Assembly: GCA_019314105.1 (NCBI GenBank)
Contig: JAFCZY010000236.1
Span: 1-7,426 of the forward strand
DNA length: 7,426 nucleotides
Source: Deltaproteobacteria bacterium
Lineage (GTDB): Bacteria; Desulfobacterota; Desulfobacteria; Desulfobacterales; Desulfobacteraceae
Direction of reading: 5' to 3'
Of this stretch, positions 1 through 6,016 are shown one piece after another. Within the stretch, counting starts at the first letter, position 1. Every line of letters starts with the position of its first letter. Made by a program: the position numbers and the translations under genes. The notes beneath the pieces are model-generated. The model was not told the DNA's origin. It saw only the letters and a list, made by a program, of their open reading frames with translations, and searched no databases.

Positions 1-519
1 AAAGGAAAAAAACAATTAAGAACGATTCTGGATACCCTGCTTGCCCTTCCAACGGTTTTCATCGGCCTTATGGTGTATGCTATTATTTCCCGGCAAGGCC
101 CTCTGGGTGAAATGGGGTTATTGTTTACCCTGACAGGAATTGCAATCGGCCAGACCATCCTTGCCTTCCCGATTATAACAGCGATCACCGCCTCTACCAT
201 TGAAAGTATAGATCATGATCTCAAATTAACCCTTGTCACTTTGGGAGCGGGAAAGCGCCATATCATTGCCACCTGCCTCTGGGAAGTCCGGTTCGGCATT
301 CTGGCAGCAGCGGTCACAGCCTATGGCAGAGTGTTAACCGAAGTCGGTATCTCCATGATGGTCGGCGGCAATATTAAGTATCACACCCGGACAATTACCA
401 CTGCCATTGCCCTTGAAACAAACAAAGGATTGTTTGCAGACGGCATTGCCTTAGGGCTTGTTTTAATCATGATTGCCTTTATTGTGAACCTGTCTCTATC
501 TTTTTTAAGGAAACAATGA
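1..519 (+). CDS. tupB: TupB-type tungstate ABC transporter permease (5' truncated)
   Basis: This is the inner-membrane permease subunit of an ABC importer, most like the TupB tungstate permeases. The frame is open from base 1, so the ATG at 70 is internal and the true start lies left of the window; 172 residues remain of a family that usually has about 230. Numbering from the first visible codon, hydrophobic segments lie near 12-30, 40-64, 98-110 and 146-167. The motif LPTVFIGLMVY followed by GPLG (16-36) is typical of TupB. The cytoplasmic EAA-like loop that docks on the ATPase is near 77-90 (TLVTLGAGKRHII). The stop overlaps the tupC start (ATGA), indicating translational coupling. Specificity for tungstate rather than molybdate rests on family resemblance and the nearby cofactor genes; the binding protein that sets specificity is not in the window. 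Confidence 0.87.
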   Translation, partial: KGKKQLRTILDTLLALPTVFIGLMVYAIISRQGPLGEMGLLFTLTGIAIGQTILAFPIITAITASTIESIDHDLKLTLVTLGAGKRHIIATCLWEVRFGILAAAVTAYGRVLTEVGISMMVGGNIKYHTRTITTAIALETNKGLFADGIALGLVLIMIAFIVNLSLSFLRKQ

Positions 520-1547
520 CCCAAAAAGAAATAATATACCATTTAAAAGATATCCAACACTATTATGGAAACACAAAAGTGCTGAATATTGATACCCTTA
601 CAATCGAAAAAGGCTCCATTACAGCTCTTATCGGGCCAAACGGCAGCGGGAAAAGCACTCTTTTAAAGCTGCTGGCCTTTGCACAAAAACCAACCCGGGG
701 AGAAATCTTTTATAATGGACAGATTTCACTGCCTTTTTCACCGACCGTCCGGTCAAAGGTCACCCTTCTGACCCAGAAACCCTATCTGCTGAAACGAACT
801 ATTTTTGAAAATATTGTCTATGGTCTGAAAATCAGGAAAGACACAAAGAACCTTGAAGCACGCGTAAAAGAAGCGCTTGCAAACGTGGGGCTTGCCTATC
901 AAAAATTTGCTGCCAGAAAATGGCATGAATTATCAGGCGGAGAAGCCCAAAGGGTTTCCATGGCTGCCAGACTGATCTTAAAACCCGATGTATTACTCCT
1001 TGATGAACCCATTGCAAGCGTTGACACTGAAAGTGCCGGACTGATCCGCAAAGCATCCTTAAAAGCCAGAGATAACTGGGGTGCCACCCTTGTCATTGCA
1101 AGTCATGATCTGCAATGGCTTTACTCCATCAGTGACAGTCAGCTTTCCATCTTTAACGGGACTATATTTTCCACCGGCCTGGAAAATATTATCACAGGGC
1201 CCTTTGTGAAATCGGATGGAAAACCCTTTGTGAAAAAACTTGATGACGGGCAGACCATCACTCTAAAAGCCCCAGTCAAAAAGGCCTGCACCGCCGCTGT
1301 TATCAGAAAAAAAAATATTTCTGTTTCCCTTGAAAAACGACCGGACAATGGCCTTCTTAACCAATTATCCGGTCGTATCGTTTCCCTGCTGTTAGAAGAG
1401 AAAAAAGGCATCATCATGGCGACCATTTCTACCCACAATCTTGCTTTTATTCTCAGGCTTACGCCGGATCAAATCAGCAACGACAATCTCTATCCGGGGA
1501 AAAATGTCATTCTCAGATTTCATTCAAATGATGTTGAATGGATTTAA
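516..1547 (+). CDS. tupC: TupC-type tungstate ABC transporter ATPase with C-terminal TOBE-like domain
   Basis: This is the ATP-hydrolysing subunit that would power the TupB permease at the cytoplasmic face. All nucleotide-binding motifs are intact: Walker A GPNGSGKST (40-48), Q-loop Q87, signature LSGGE (139-143), Walker B VLLLDEP (159-165), D-loop SVD (168-170) and switch histidine H197. The ATPase domain ends near residue 220. A linker follows, then a region (about 282-343, starting NQLSGRIVSL) that resembles a TOBE domain, the oxyanion-sensing fold of ModC-type ATPases. At 343 residues the protein is ModC-sized rather than the roughly 230-250 residues of a bare TupC, so feedback inhibition by the oxyanion is plausible (inference). 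The start at 516 overlaps the tupB stop and follows AAGG at 507-510. The linker holds a short in-frame duplication (see findings). Confidence 0.88.
   Translation: MTQKEIIYHLKDIQHYYGNTKVLNIDTLTIEKGSITALIGPNGSGKSTLLKLLAFAQKPTRGEIFYNGQISLPFSPTVRSKVTLLTQKPYLLKRTIFENIVYGLKIRKDTKNLEARVKEALANVGLAYQKFAARKWHELSGGEAQRVSMAARLILKPDVLLLDEPIASVDTESAGLIRKASLKARDNWGATLVIASHDLQWLYSISDSQLSIFNGTIFSTGLENIITGPFVKSDGKPFVKKLDDGQTITLKAPVKKACTAAVIRKKNISVSLEKRPDNGLLNQLSGRIVSLLLEEKKGIIMATISTHNLAFILRLTPDQISNDNLYPGKNVILRFHSNDVEWI
1337..1376. repeat. 9-bp perfect inverted repeat inside tupC
   Basis: The left arm ACGACCGGA (1337-1345) is exactly complementary to the right arm TCCGGTCGT (1368-1376), with a 22-base loop. 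It lies in the coding sequence just where the linker passes into the TOBE-like domain. Six of nine pairs are G:C, so an RNA hairpin could form on either strand. No T-run follows the right arm, so it is not a standard intrinsic terminator. It may be chance in coding sequence. Confidence 0.4.
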
Positions 1548-1550
1548 ACA

Positions 1551-2774
1551 TCAGTCTTGTCCCGGCTTCAGGGCAAGAAAAAATAATTTTCCATATTGAT
1601 TCATATGGCCCGCAGTAAATTTAGCATAGTCGCTGTTCCCACAGAAAAGATCCGCTCTTGCAGGCCCTTTAATGGCACCGCCTGTATCCTGGTTTAATAC
1701 AAAAAAAGAAGCCTTTTCCCACTCTTTTAATGGATTAATATTAATGGTATCCGGCAGTTGGGTCTGCATAAAACACAGGGCTCCTTTAGGAAACAGCTTT
1801 GCGTCTGTAGCGATGGAACGTAGGGCTGTCACTTCAACGCCAAGGCTGCCATAAGGGCCGCCATCCTCCGCCTGAAAGAAAACAAAACTTTCATTATGGT
1901 GCAGAACTTCGTCCAACCTTTGAGGGTGCAGTTCAAGCCAGGCTCTGATAGCCTGCATGGACATGTTTTCTTTTAAAATCTCATTTTTCCTGATCAGATA
2001 TCGCCCGATAGATCGGTAGGCATTCCCGTTACTTGCCGCATAATGAACCCGCATCATCTCTCCCTGATCCAGAACAATTCTTCCCGACCCCTGGATTTCA
2101 AGAAAAAAACGGTCCACCCGGCTTTTCAGCCATACAACAGGTTCTGATCTTATGTGAAAATTTTTGGCAGCATTAATTTGTTCCCTTGAATAATATGGCA
2201 CAATCCGCTTTGTTGAATCGTTAATCCTGGCCTTCAGGCGTTTGTAACCTTTGAACCGATCTGAAAATGCTGACAAATCAATTTCCAGTAAATCATCCGG
2301 TCGGGAATAAACCGGATACGAATAAGCAGTGCTTTTTTTAAGCCGCCCCTCATAGGTCGGCTCAAAATACCCGGTAAACAACACGTCGCCATCTTCATTC
2401 CCGGCTGCTTCATAAACAATAAAACGGGCCTTGATAAATGCATTCAAAACTTTGGTGGAAGGCTCTTTCTCTAAAAATACCTTAAAGGTTTCCAAAGACG
2501 CAATCATATGGGCAGCCGTGTATATCTCTTTTCCATAGTGATATTTTCGTTCCAAAGGCACTTTTTTAAAATATTCAAGGCTGTGATCAATGGAAGCTGC
2601 CACTCCTTGAAAATTCAAATTATCAATAAATAAAGGATATTTCTCAGGGGTCAGTTTTTTCAGGGAACTAAACTGTGTAATTTCTTCTCTGACACCGGGA
2701 AAGCATCCGGTAAAAAAACATACCATGATGACAAAAAAGAACCCCCCTATCTGTTTTATTGATATTTTATTCAT
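1551..2774 (-). CDS. mltA: Membrane-bound lytic murein transglycosylase A (MltA), lipoprotein
   Basis: MltA cleaves the MurNAc-GlcNAc bond of peptidoglycan to leave 1,6-anhydroMurNAc ends. It would be anchored to the outer membrane, facing the periplasm. The N-terminus has basic residues, a hydrophobic stretch (10-21) and a lipobox-like FTGC, giving a lipidated Cys24. The central MltA domain contains GYFEPTYEG (near 130-140) and EIQGSGRI (near 225). The C-terminal 3D domain has DTGGAIKG from D363 and ADLFCG, in which D375 aligns with the catalytic Asp308 (mature numbering) of E. coli MltA; AGHMNQYG follows. The length of 407 residues is slightly above the E. coli protein's 365. It is the last gene of the - strand run, overlapping rmuC by 8 bases. 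Its stop lies 3 bases from the tupC stop on the opposite strand. Confidence 0.93.
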   Translation of the reverse strand: MNKISIKQIGGFFFVIMVCFFTGCFPGVREEITQFSSLKKLTPEKYPLFIDNLNFQGVAASIDHSLEYFKKVPLERKYHYGKEIYTAAHMIASLETFKVFLEKEPSTKVLNAFIKARFIVYEAAGNEDGDVLFTGYFEPTYEGRLKKSTAYSYPVYSRPDDLLEIDLSAFSDRFKGYKRLKARINDSTKRIVPYYSREQINAAKNFHIRSEPVVWLKSRVDRFFLEIQGSGRIVLDQGEMMRVHYAASNGNAYRSIGRYLIRKNEILKENMSMQAIRAWLELHPQRLDEVLHHNESFVFFQAEDGGPYGSLGVEVTALRSIATDAKLFPKGALCFMQTQLPDTININPLKEWEKASFFVLNQDTGGAIKGPARADLFCGNSDYAKFTAGHMNQYGKLFFLALKPGQD

Positions 2775-2781
2775 CCTCTTT
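2767..2781 (-). promoter_or_regulatory. rmuC/mltA overlap with abutting Shine-Dalgarno
   Basis: On the - strand the sequence reads AAAGAGGATGAATAA. The only good ribosome-binding sequence, AGAGG, directly touches the mltA ATG with no spacer, and the rmuC stop TAA lies 2 bases inside mltA. No other in-frame start fits, because the lipoprotein signal begins at once. Translation of mltA therefore probably relies on ribosomes terminating rmuC and restarting. Confidence 0.5.
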
Positions 2782-3855
2782 ATATCGCTTGTTAAATTCT
2801 CTGGTAAACGTTTTGGAATACTCTATTTCCTGTAGATCATCCATGGTTTGAGAAGAGACGTCAAGGCTTTCCAATTTTTTTGCTGTGGACATCACCCTTG
2901 TCTCCATTGCCCCCACGGCTCTGTTATAGGTTGTCACGCACTTTTCAATATCCTTTCCAAGGTGATTGATATTATCGGTCATGCTGCAAAGCCTGGAAAA
3001 TAGCTCCACCCCGAGATGCCTGATTTCTTCAGCATTTTCATAGCTTGTTTGTTGTTTCCAGGAATAAGAAACAGCCTTTAAAAGCGCTATCAACGTAGTA
3101 GGCGTGGCAAGAATAACACCCTTTTCTATTCCTTTTTCAATCAGATCCGGACACGCTGTCAAAGCCGCGCTGAAAAAATGTTCTCCCGGAATAAATAACA
3201 CAACAAATTCAGGCGTGGGCGACATCTCTTTAAAATAATTCTTGGACGACAAATTTGAAATATGCTTCATTACCTGACGCCCATGATCTTTCATCCGGTC
3301 TTTTCTTTCCGCTTCCCCGGATGCTTCAAGCGCATCAAGATAGGCCAGCAAAGGAACCTTTGAATCAATAATAATTTTACGGTTCTCCGGCAGCGTCACC
3401 ACCATATCTGGCCGGATAGAGCCCTTGCCGCCCCCGGATGAAAGCTGTTCTTCAAAGTCGCAGTACTCAGCCATCCCGGCCAGTTCTGCCACTCGTTTCA
3501 AGGTAATTTCCCCCCATCTTCCCCTGACATGGGGAACCCTTAATGCCTTAACCAGATTGCCGGTTTCAATATGCAGGAGGTGCTGATGCCGCCCCATCTC
3601 CAAAAGCTTTTCAGTGATGGCGCCATACGCCTTTTCTCTGTCTTTTTCCATGATAGTGAGATGGGCTTCATATTTATCAAGGGTTTGCCGAGCCAGCTCC
3701 ATGAATCGGGTGGAATTATCGAACAGCGCCTCCTTAGAAAGAGTTTTCAATTTCTTTGAAACAAAAAAACTCCCTGCTTTTGCCAGAAGAAAACAGACCA
3801 GCACCCCCACACAAAATCCGATCCCAAGATACGCCATGTTTTCAAGCGTCATCAC
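2767..3855 (-). CDS. rmuC: RmuC family DNA recombination / genome-maintenance protein
   Basis: RmuC proteins limit recombination at inverted repeats and are thought to be nuclease-like. The N-terminus has a membrane anchor (about 8-32). A charged helical, probably coiled-coil stretch (36-105) follows, and then the RmuC core. The core carries VRGRWGE (110-116), RPDMVV (148-153) and IIIDSKVPL (161-169). The acidic and lysine residues E116, D150, D164 and K166 fit the PD-(D/E)xK-type arrangement proposed for the family. At 362 residues it is shorter than E. coli RmuC (475), mainly through a reduced coiled coil. The frame opens with GTG (3855) followed directly by ATG (3852); either could be used, and a third ATG lies five codons further at 3837. 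No close Shine-Dalgarno is visible, and the moaC stop is one base upstream, so coupling is likely. It is the fourth gene of the mobA run, with no functional link to it that I can see. Confidence 0.92.
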   Translation of the reverse strand: MMTLENMAYLGIGFCVGVLVCFLLAKAGSFFVSKKLKTLSKEALFDNSTRFMELARQTLDKYEAHLTIMEKDREKAYGAITEKLLEMGRHQHLLHIETGNLVKALRVPHVRGRWGEITLKRVAELAGMAEYCDFEEQLSSGGGKGSIRPDMVVTLPENRKIIIDSKVPLLAYLDALEASGEAERKDRMKDHGRQVMKHISNLSSKNYFKEMSPTPEFVVLFIPGEHFFSAALTACPDLIEKGIEKGVILATPTTLIALLKAVSYSWKQQTSYENAEEIRHLGVELFSRLCSMTDNINHLGKDIEKCVTTYNRAVGAMETRVMSTAKKLESLDVSSQTMDDLQEIEYSKTFTREFNKRYKEDE

Positions 3856-3856
3856 A

Positions 3857-4333
3857 CTATTTTGCAGTATAGGTTCCGCTTTTGCCTCCAGATTTGGATT
3901 TTAAATAGATATTAGATATTCTCATGGCCCTGTCATAGGATTTACACATATCATATATGGTTAAGGCGGCGACAGAAACCGCTGTCAATGCCTCCATTTC
4001 AACGCCGGTTTTTCCCACCAGCGACACCTCGGCCTCAATATCAATGGCATGATTTTCTGTGTCAAAATTAAAATCAACTCGGGCATGGGTAATGTTTAAT
4101 GGATGGCACATGGGGATCAGATCCGATGTCTTCTTTGCTGCCATAACACCGGCTATTCTGGCGGCTTCAAGCACATTCCCCTTTTTTACTTTTTCGTCCA
4201 TTATCCTGTCAAGGGTATCGGTCGCCATGAAAATCTTGCCACCGACAACAGCAATCCGTTTACTTTCAATCTTGTCGCCCACATCCACCATTCTTACCCT
4301 GCCATCTTTATCAAGATGCGTAAAATCCGTCAT
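3857..4333 (-). CDS. moaC: Cyclic pyranopterin monophosphate synthase MoaC
   Basis: MoaC converts the MoaA product, 3',8-cyclo-7,8-dihydroGTP, to cyclic pyranopterin monophosphate in the first stage of molybdenum/tungsten cofactor synthesis. The 158 residues are the usual length and numbering matches E. coli. KKTSDLIPMCHPL (67-79) includes the active-site H77. TGVEMEALTAVSVAALTIYD (109-128) leads to the catalytic pair D128 and K131 in YDMCKSYD. K51 and R26 are also present. I see no damaged active-site position. The start at 4333 follows AAGG and AGAAG sequences in the 12-base gap after moaE. The partner MoaA is not in the window. The neighbours moaE and mobA act later in the same pathway, which supports a shared transcript. 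Confidence 0.97.
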   Translation of the reverse strand: MTDFTHLDKDGRVRMVDVGDKIESKRIAVVGGKIFMATDTLDRIMDEKVKKGNVLEAARIAGVMAAKKTSDLIPMCHPLNITHARVDFNFDTENHAIDIEAEVSLVGKTGVEMEALTAVSVAALTIYDMCKSYDRAMRISNIYLKSKSGGKSGTYTAK

Positions 4334-4345
4334 GTCTTCTGCCTT

Positions 4346-4714
4346 TTATTTTTCATTCCTGAAATACTGTTTTTTGCTTGTCGCTTCTGATTTGACCTGA
4401 TTCAAGGTGTCTGTCAACGATTCAAGAACCGTCTCCCGAATATCCCCGGCAACCACCAGAAACATCACATCATCACCAACCGAAAGTTTTTCACCTTCAT
4501 TGATATGAATCAGGATATCAACAATGCCCGGTCTTTTTTTCTGTTCGCTGAGAATCTGATCCAGCCTGTCATGATCGACCACAACCTCAAGCCCGGTCAC
4601 TTCATCCCCTTCCCGGGACGTGGCTCTGACCACACCATTATGGCACAAAATCATCCCAGCCTTATGATAATCCGGATGTTGTTTTATCTGCGCCACCATT
4701 GTTGCCATATCCAT
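4346..4714 (-). CDS. moaE: Divergent short MoaE, molybdopterin synthase catalytic subunit
   Basis: MoaE, with sulfur-carrier MoaD, inserts the dithiolene sulfurs into cyclic pyranopterin monophosphate. The protein has 122 residues against 150 in E. coli and starts close to the conserved core. Recognisable parts are GMILCHNGVVRATS (20-33, with R30 in the place of E. coli Arg39), VTGLEVVVDHDRL (39-51), and HINEGEKLSVGDDVMFLVV (70-88), the counterpart of HRIGELWPGDEIVF. K108 and K115 keep the seven-residue spacing of the E. coli catalytic pair Lys119/Lys126. The HRxG motif is altered: the Arg is Ile71 and about two residues are inserted. The start at 4714 is well supported by AAGGAG at 4723-4728, eight bases upstream and overlapping the mobA stop. 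The gene order mobA-moaE-moaC supports the assignment. Whether it pairs with a standard MoaD cannot be seen here. Confidence 0.85.
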   Translation of the reverse strand: MDMATMVAQIKQHPDYHKAGMILCHNGVVRATSREGDEVTGLEVVVDHDRLDQILSEQKKRPGIVDILIHINEGEKLSVGDDVMFLVVAGDIRETVLESLTDTLNQVKSEATSKKQYFRNEK

Positions 4715-4726
4715 CTTTTTCTCTCC

Positions 4727-5338
4727 TTATTTATAGCCCTTTTTATCTGCCAGTATTTTAGCGGTTTCAAGATCTTGAGGGGTGTTTATATTAAAAATAA
4801 ATCGCATTTGAGGATCCAGCGCCTTTAATTGCGCCACTGGAATCTCCTTGACCTTTTTTTTTCTGAAAAACTTTTTAATCATAAATATATTTTTTTTAAG
4901 ATTGTCCTCTATCAAGGGGATACATTCCTTTGAATATACTGCTGACAATGCTTCAAGTCCGTCATCTGTGCGGGGAATAATCACATCATACTTCGGTTCA
5001 ATCTGCCCCACAATATATTCAACAATGGATTGCTCAATAAAAGGAGTATCACAAGCCGTTACATATGCATAGGGGAAAGACGCATAGAAAAGGCCCGCAT
5101 GAAGCCCTGCCAGTGCGCACTTTGAAGGAATAATATCGGTAACAATTGTCATGTCCCACCCCACAAACGCTTCCGGTTCGTTTACCACGATAATGACTTC
5201 CTTGAACAAATTTGAAAACAATTTATAAATCGTATCAAGAATCATCAACTCCCCGACCTTTCTAAAGGCCTTCTTTTTCCCCGGCAGTCGGCTGTTCTGC
5301 CCGCCGGCCAGTATCACACCGGTACAGTCAAATTTCAT
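4727..5338 (-). CDS. mobA: Molybdenum cofactor guanylyltransferase MobA
   Basis: MobA transfers GMP from GTP to Mo- or W-molybdopterin, giving the (bis-)MGD form used by DMSO-reductase-family enzymes such as formate dehydrogenases. The nucleotide-binding loop is GVILAGGQNSRLPGKKKAF (7-25), with K23 in the position of the conserved loop lysine; the usual RMGG reads RLPG. D68 and ALAGLHAGL (75-83) follow, then the metal-binding CDTPF with D97, and FNINTPQDL (182-190). The length of 203 residues is normal. A basic patch (about 148-164, rich in Lys) is encoded by two long A-runs. AGGAAG (5346-5351) lies 7 bases before the ATG. It is the first gene of the - strand operon, downstream of a good promoter. 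MocA-type cytidylyltransferase is the main alternative, less likely given the moa genes beside it. Confidence 0.88.
   Translation of the reverse strand: MKFDCTGVILAGGQNSRLPGKKKAFRKVGELMILDTIYKLFSNLFKEVIIVVNEPEAFVGWDMTIVTDIIPSKCALAGLHAGLFYASFPYAYVTACDTPFIEQSIVEYIVGQIEPKYDVIIPRTDDGLEALSAVYSKECIPLIEDNLKKNIFMIKKFFRKKKVKEIPVAQLKALDPQMRFIFNINTPQDLETAKILADKKGYK
4854..4897. repeat. Two long homopolymer runs inside mobA
   Basis: Nine T (4854-4862) and eight T (4890-4897) on the + strand are A9 and A8 on the coding strand of mobA, less than 40 bases apart. The A9 run contains, in frame, A AAA AAG, the heptamer class used for -1 slippage in E. coli dnaX. They encode part of a basic patch. Polymerase or ribosome slippage here would truncate MobA before its final FNINTPQDL motif. 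Confidence 0.5.
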
Positions 5339-5360
5339 TCACATTCTTCCTGCTCAAAAG

Positions 5361-5401
5361 TAAAATTTTATCCTATACTGATTATAGGAACTTAACGTTA
5401 A
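5361..5401. promoter_or_regulatory. Cluster of palindromes over the mobA promoter, candidate operator
   Basis: Three perfect inverted repeats sit almost side by side: TAAAATTTTA (5361-5370), TCCTATA-CTGAT-TATAGGA (5371-5389) and TTAACGTTAA (5392-5401). The second covers the -10 and likely start point, and the third lies in the promoter spacer. A dimeric regulator bound here would compete with RNA polymerase. The genes controlled suggest a molybdate/tungstate-responsive factor such as ModE or the TunR family described in sulfate reducers, but I cannot match the sites to a known motif from memory. AT-rich DNA gives short palindromes by chance; the 19-bp one is the strongest. Confidence 0.45.
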
Positions 5402-5407
5402 AATCAA
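5374..5407 (-). promoter_or_regulatory. Predicted sigma70-type promoter for mobA-moaE-moaC-rmuC-mltA
   Basis: Read on the - strand, TTGATT (5407-5402, four of six matches to TTGACA) is followed after 15 bases by TATAAT (5386-5381), a perfect -10. A purine start is expected around 5374, leaving a leader of about 36 bases that includes the mobA ribosome-binding site. The 15-base spacer is short of the ideal 17, a property often seen in promoters that need an activator; taking CTTGAT as the -35 gives 16. The spacer and -10 are covered by two palindromes, listed separately. Confidence 0.55.
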
Positions 5408-5476
5408 GGTATTGCCCACCATAAAAAAAAATGATACACATTCTAAAATACATATAAATCAAGGGAAAATCATTGT

Positions 5477-6013
5477 ATGAAAAAAAAAAGAACCCTCCTG
5501 AATGATCAGGATTTTAAACGGATCATCACAAGAATGTCCCATGAAATCATTGAAAAGCATAAAGGAACTCAAAACCTTGGCCTTGTCGGGATACAGACAC
5601 GAGGGGATTTTCTTGCAAAAAGGATAGCAGATCAGATCCGAAAAATCGAAGCCGTTCCTCTGCCTGTCGGCAGCATGGATATCAACATGTACAGGGATGA
5701 CTGGACAAAAATCAGCCGCCAGCCCATTGTACGGCCTTCCAATATTCCTTTTTCTGTAGATGACATGGATATTATCCTTGTGGATGACGTGCTGTTTACC
5801 GGCAGAACCATCAGGGCTGCCATGGATGCGCTCATGGATTTTGGCCGGCCTTCCCGCATTGAGCTTGCCATTCTGGTAGACAGAGGCCATCGGGAACTTC
5901 CCATCCAGGCGGATTATAAAGGAATCTCCATCAATACCGACCATCAGGATAGGATCAATGTCCTGGTAGCGGAACATGACAAACAGGATTTAGTTTACAT
6001 AGGGCAGGATTAA
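5477..6013 (+). CDS. pyrR: PyrR bifunctional pyrimidine regulator / uracil phosphoribosyltransferase
   Basis: PyrR proteins make UMP from uracil and PRPP, and in many bacteria bind pyr mRNA leaders to control attenuation. The 178-residue length is typical. Visible motifs are GIQTRGDFLA (38-47), MDINMYRDD (67-75), the PRPP-binding loop IILVDDVLFTGRT (99-111) and VDRGHRELPI (134-143), all diagnostic of PyrR rather than of plain Upp. The ATG at 5477 follows AAGGG at 5461-5465 with an 11-base spacer, and the start codon runs straight into ten A's encoding Lys-Lys-Lys. It begins a + strand run with moaB three bases behind. No pyrimidine biosynthesis gene and no PyrR-type leader is in the window, so its regulatory role here is not shown; salvage activity is the safer reading. 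Confidence 0.95.
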   Translation: MKKKRTLLNDQDFKRIITRMSHEIIEKHKGTQNLGLVGIQTRGDFLAKRIADQIRKIEAVPLPVGSMDINMYRDDWTKISRQPIVRPSNIPFSVDDMDIILVDDVLFTGRTIRAAMDALMDFGRPSRIELAILVDRGHRELPIQADYKGISINTDHQDRINVLVAEHDKQDLVYIGQD

Positions 6014-6016
6014 CCC

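Larger units (their letters stand above)
5339..5476. other. Divergent intergenic region between mobA and pyrR
   Basis: This is the only sizeable noncoding stretch of the window, AT-rich throughout. Its left half holds the mobA promoter and palindromes. Its right half holds an A9 tract (5423-5431) and several AT-rich -10-like words (TAAAAT at 5444-5449, TATAAA at 5453-5458). TTGCCC (5412-5417) is the best -35-like word, but no pair has convincing spacing, so I cannot name the pyrR promoter. AAGGG (5461-5465) is the pyrR ribosome-binding site. I see no PyrR-binding leader hairpin and no terminator. The mobA leader is too short for a molybdenum-cofactor riboswitch. Confidence 0.6.

Noticed and set aside
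1139..1438. A 99-codon - strand frame opposite the tupC C-terminal region, and similar antisense frames elsewhere (for example 832-1096, 4059-4400, 4505-4828).
   Set aside because: All are shadows of well-supported genes on the other strand, without coding signals or motifs.
5339..5374. A molybdenum-cofactor riboswitch upstream of mobA.
   Set aside because: The predicted leader is only about 36 bases, much shorter than that riboswitch class, and no extended hairpin set is visible.
5374..5379. TATACT on the + strand as a -10 for pyrR.
   Set aside because: No acceptable -35 lies 16-18 bases upstream, and it would give a leader of about 100 bases. The same bases are better explained as part of the palindrome at the mobA promoter.
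5390..5476. A PyrR-binding attenuator or antiterminator leader before pyrR.
   Set aside because: No terminator hairpin with a T-run and no PyrR-binding loop sequence is visible in the short AT-rich stretch.
5459..5977. A 172-codon open frame on the - strand opposite pyrR.
   Set aside because: It lies almost wholly over pyrR, which has all its family motifs. The antisense translation has no recognisable domain and no good ribosome-binding site.
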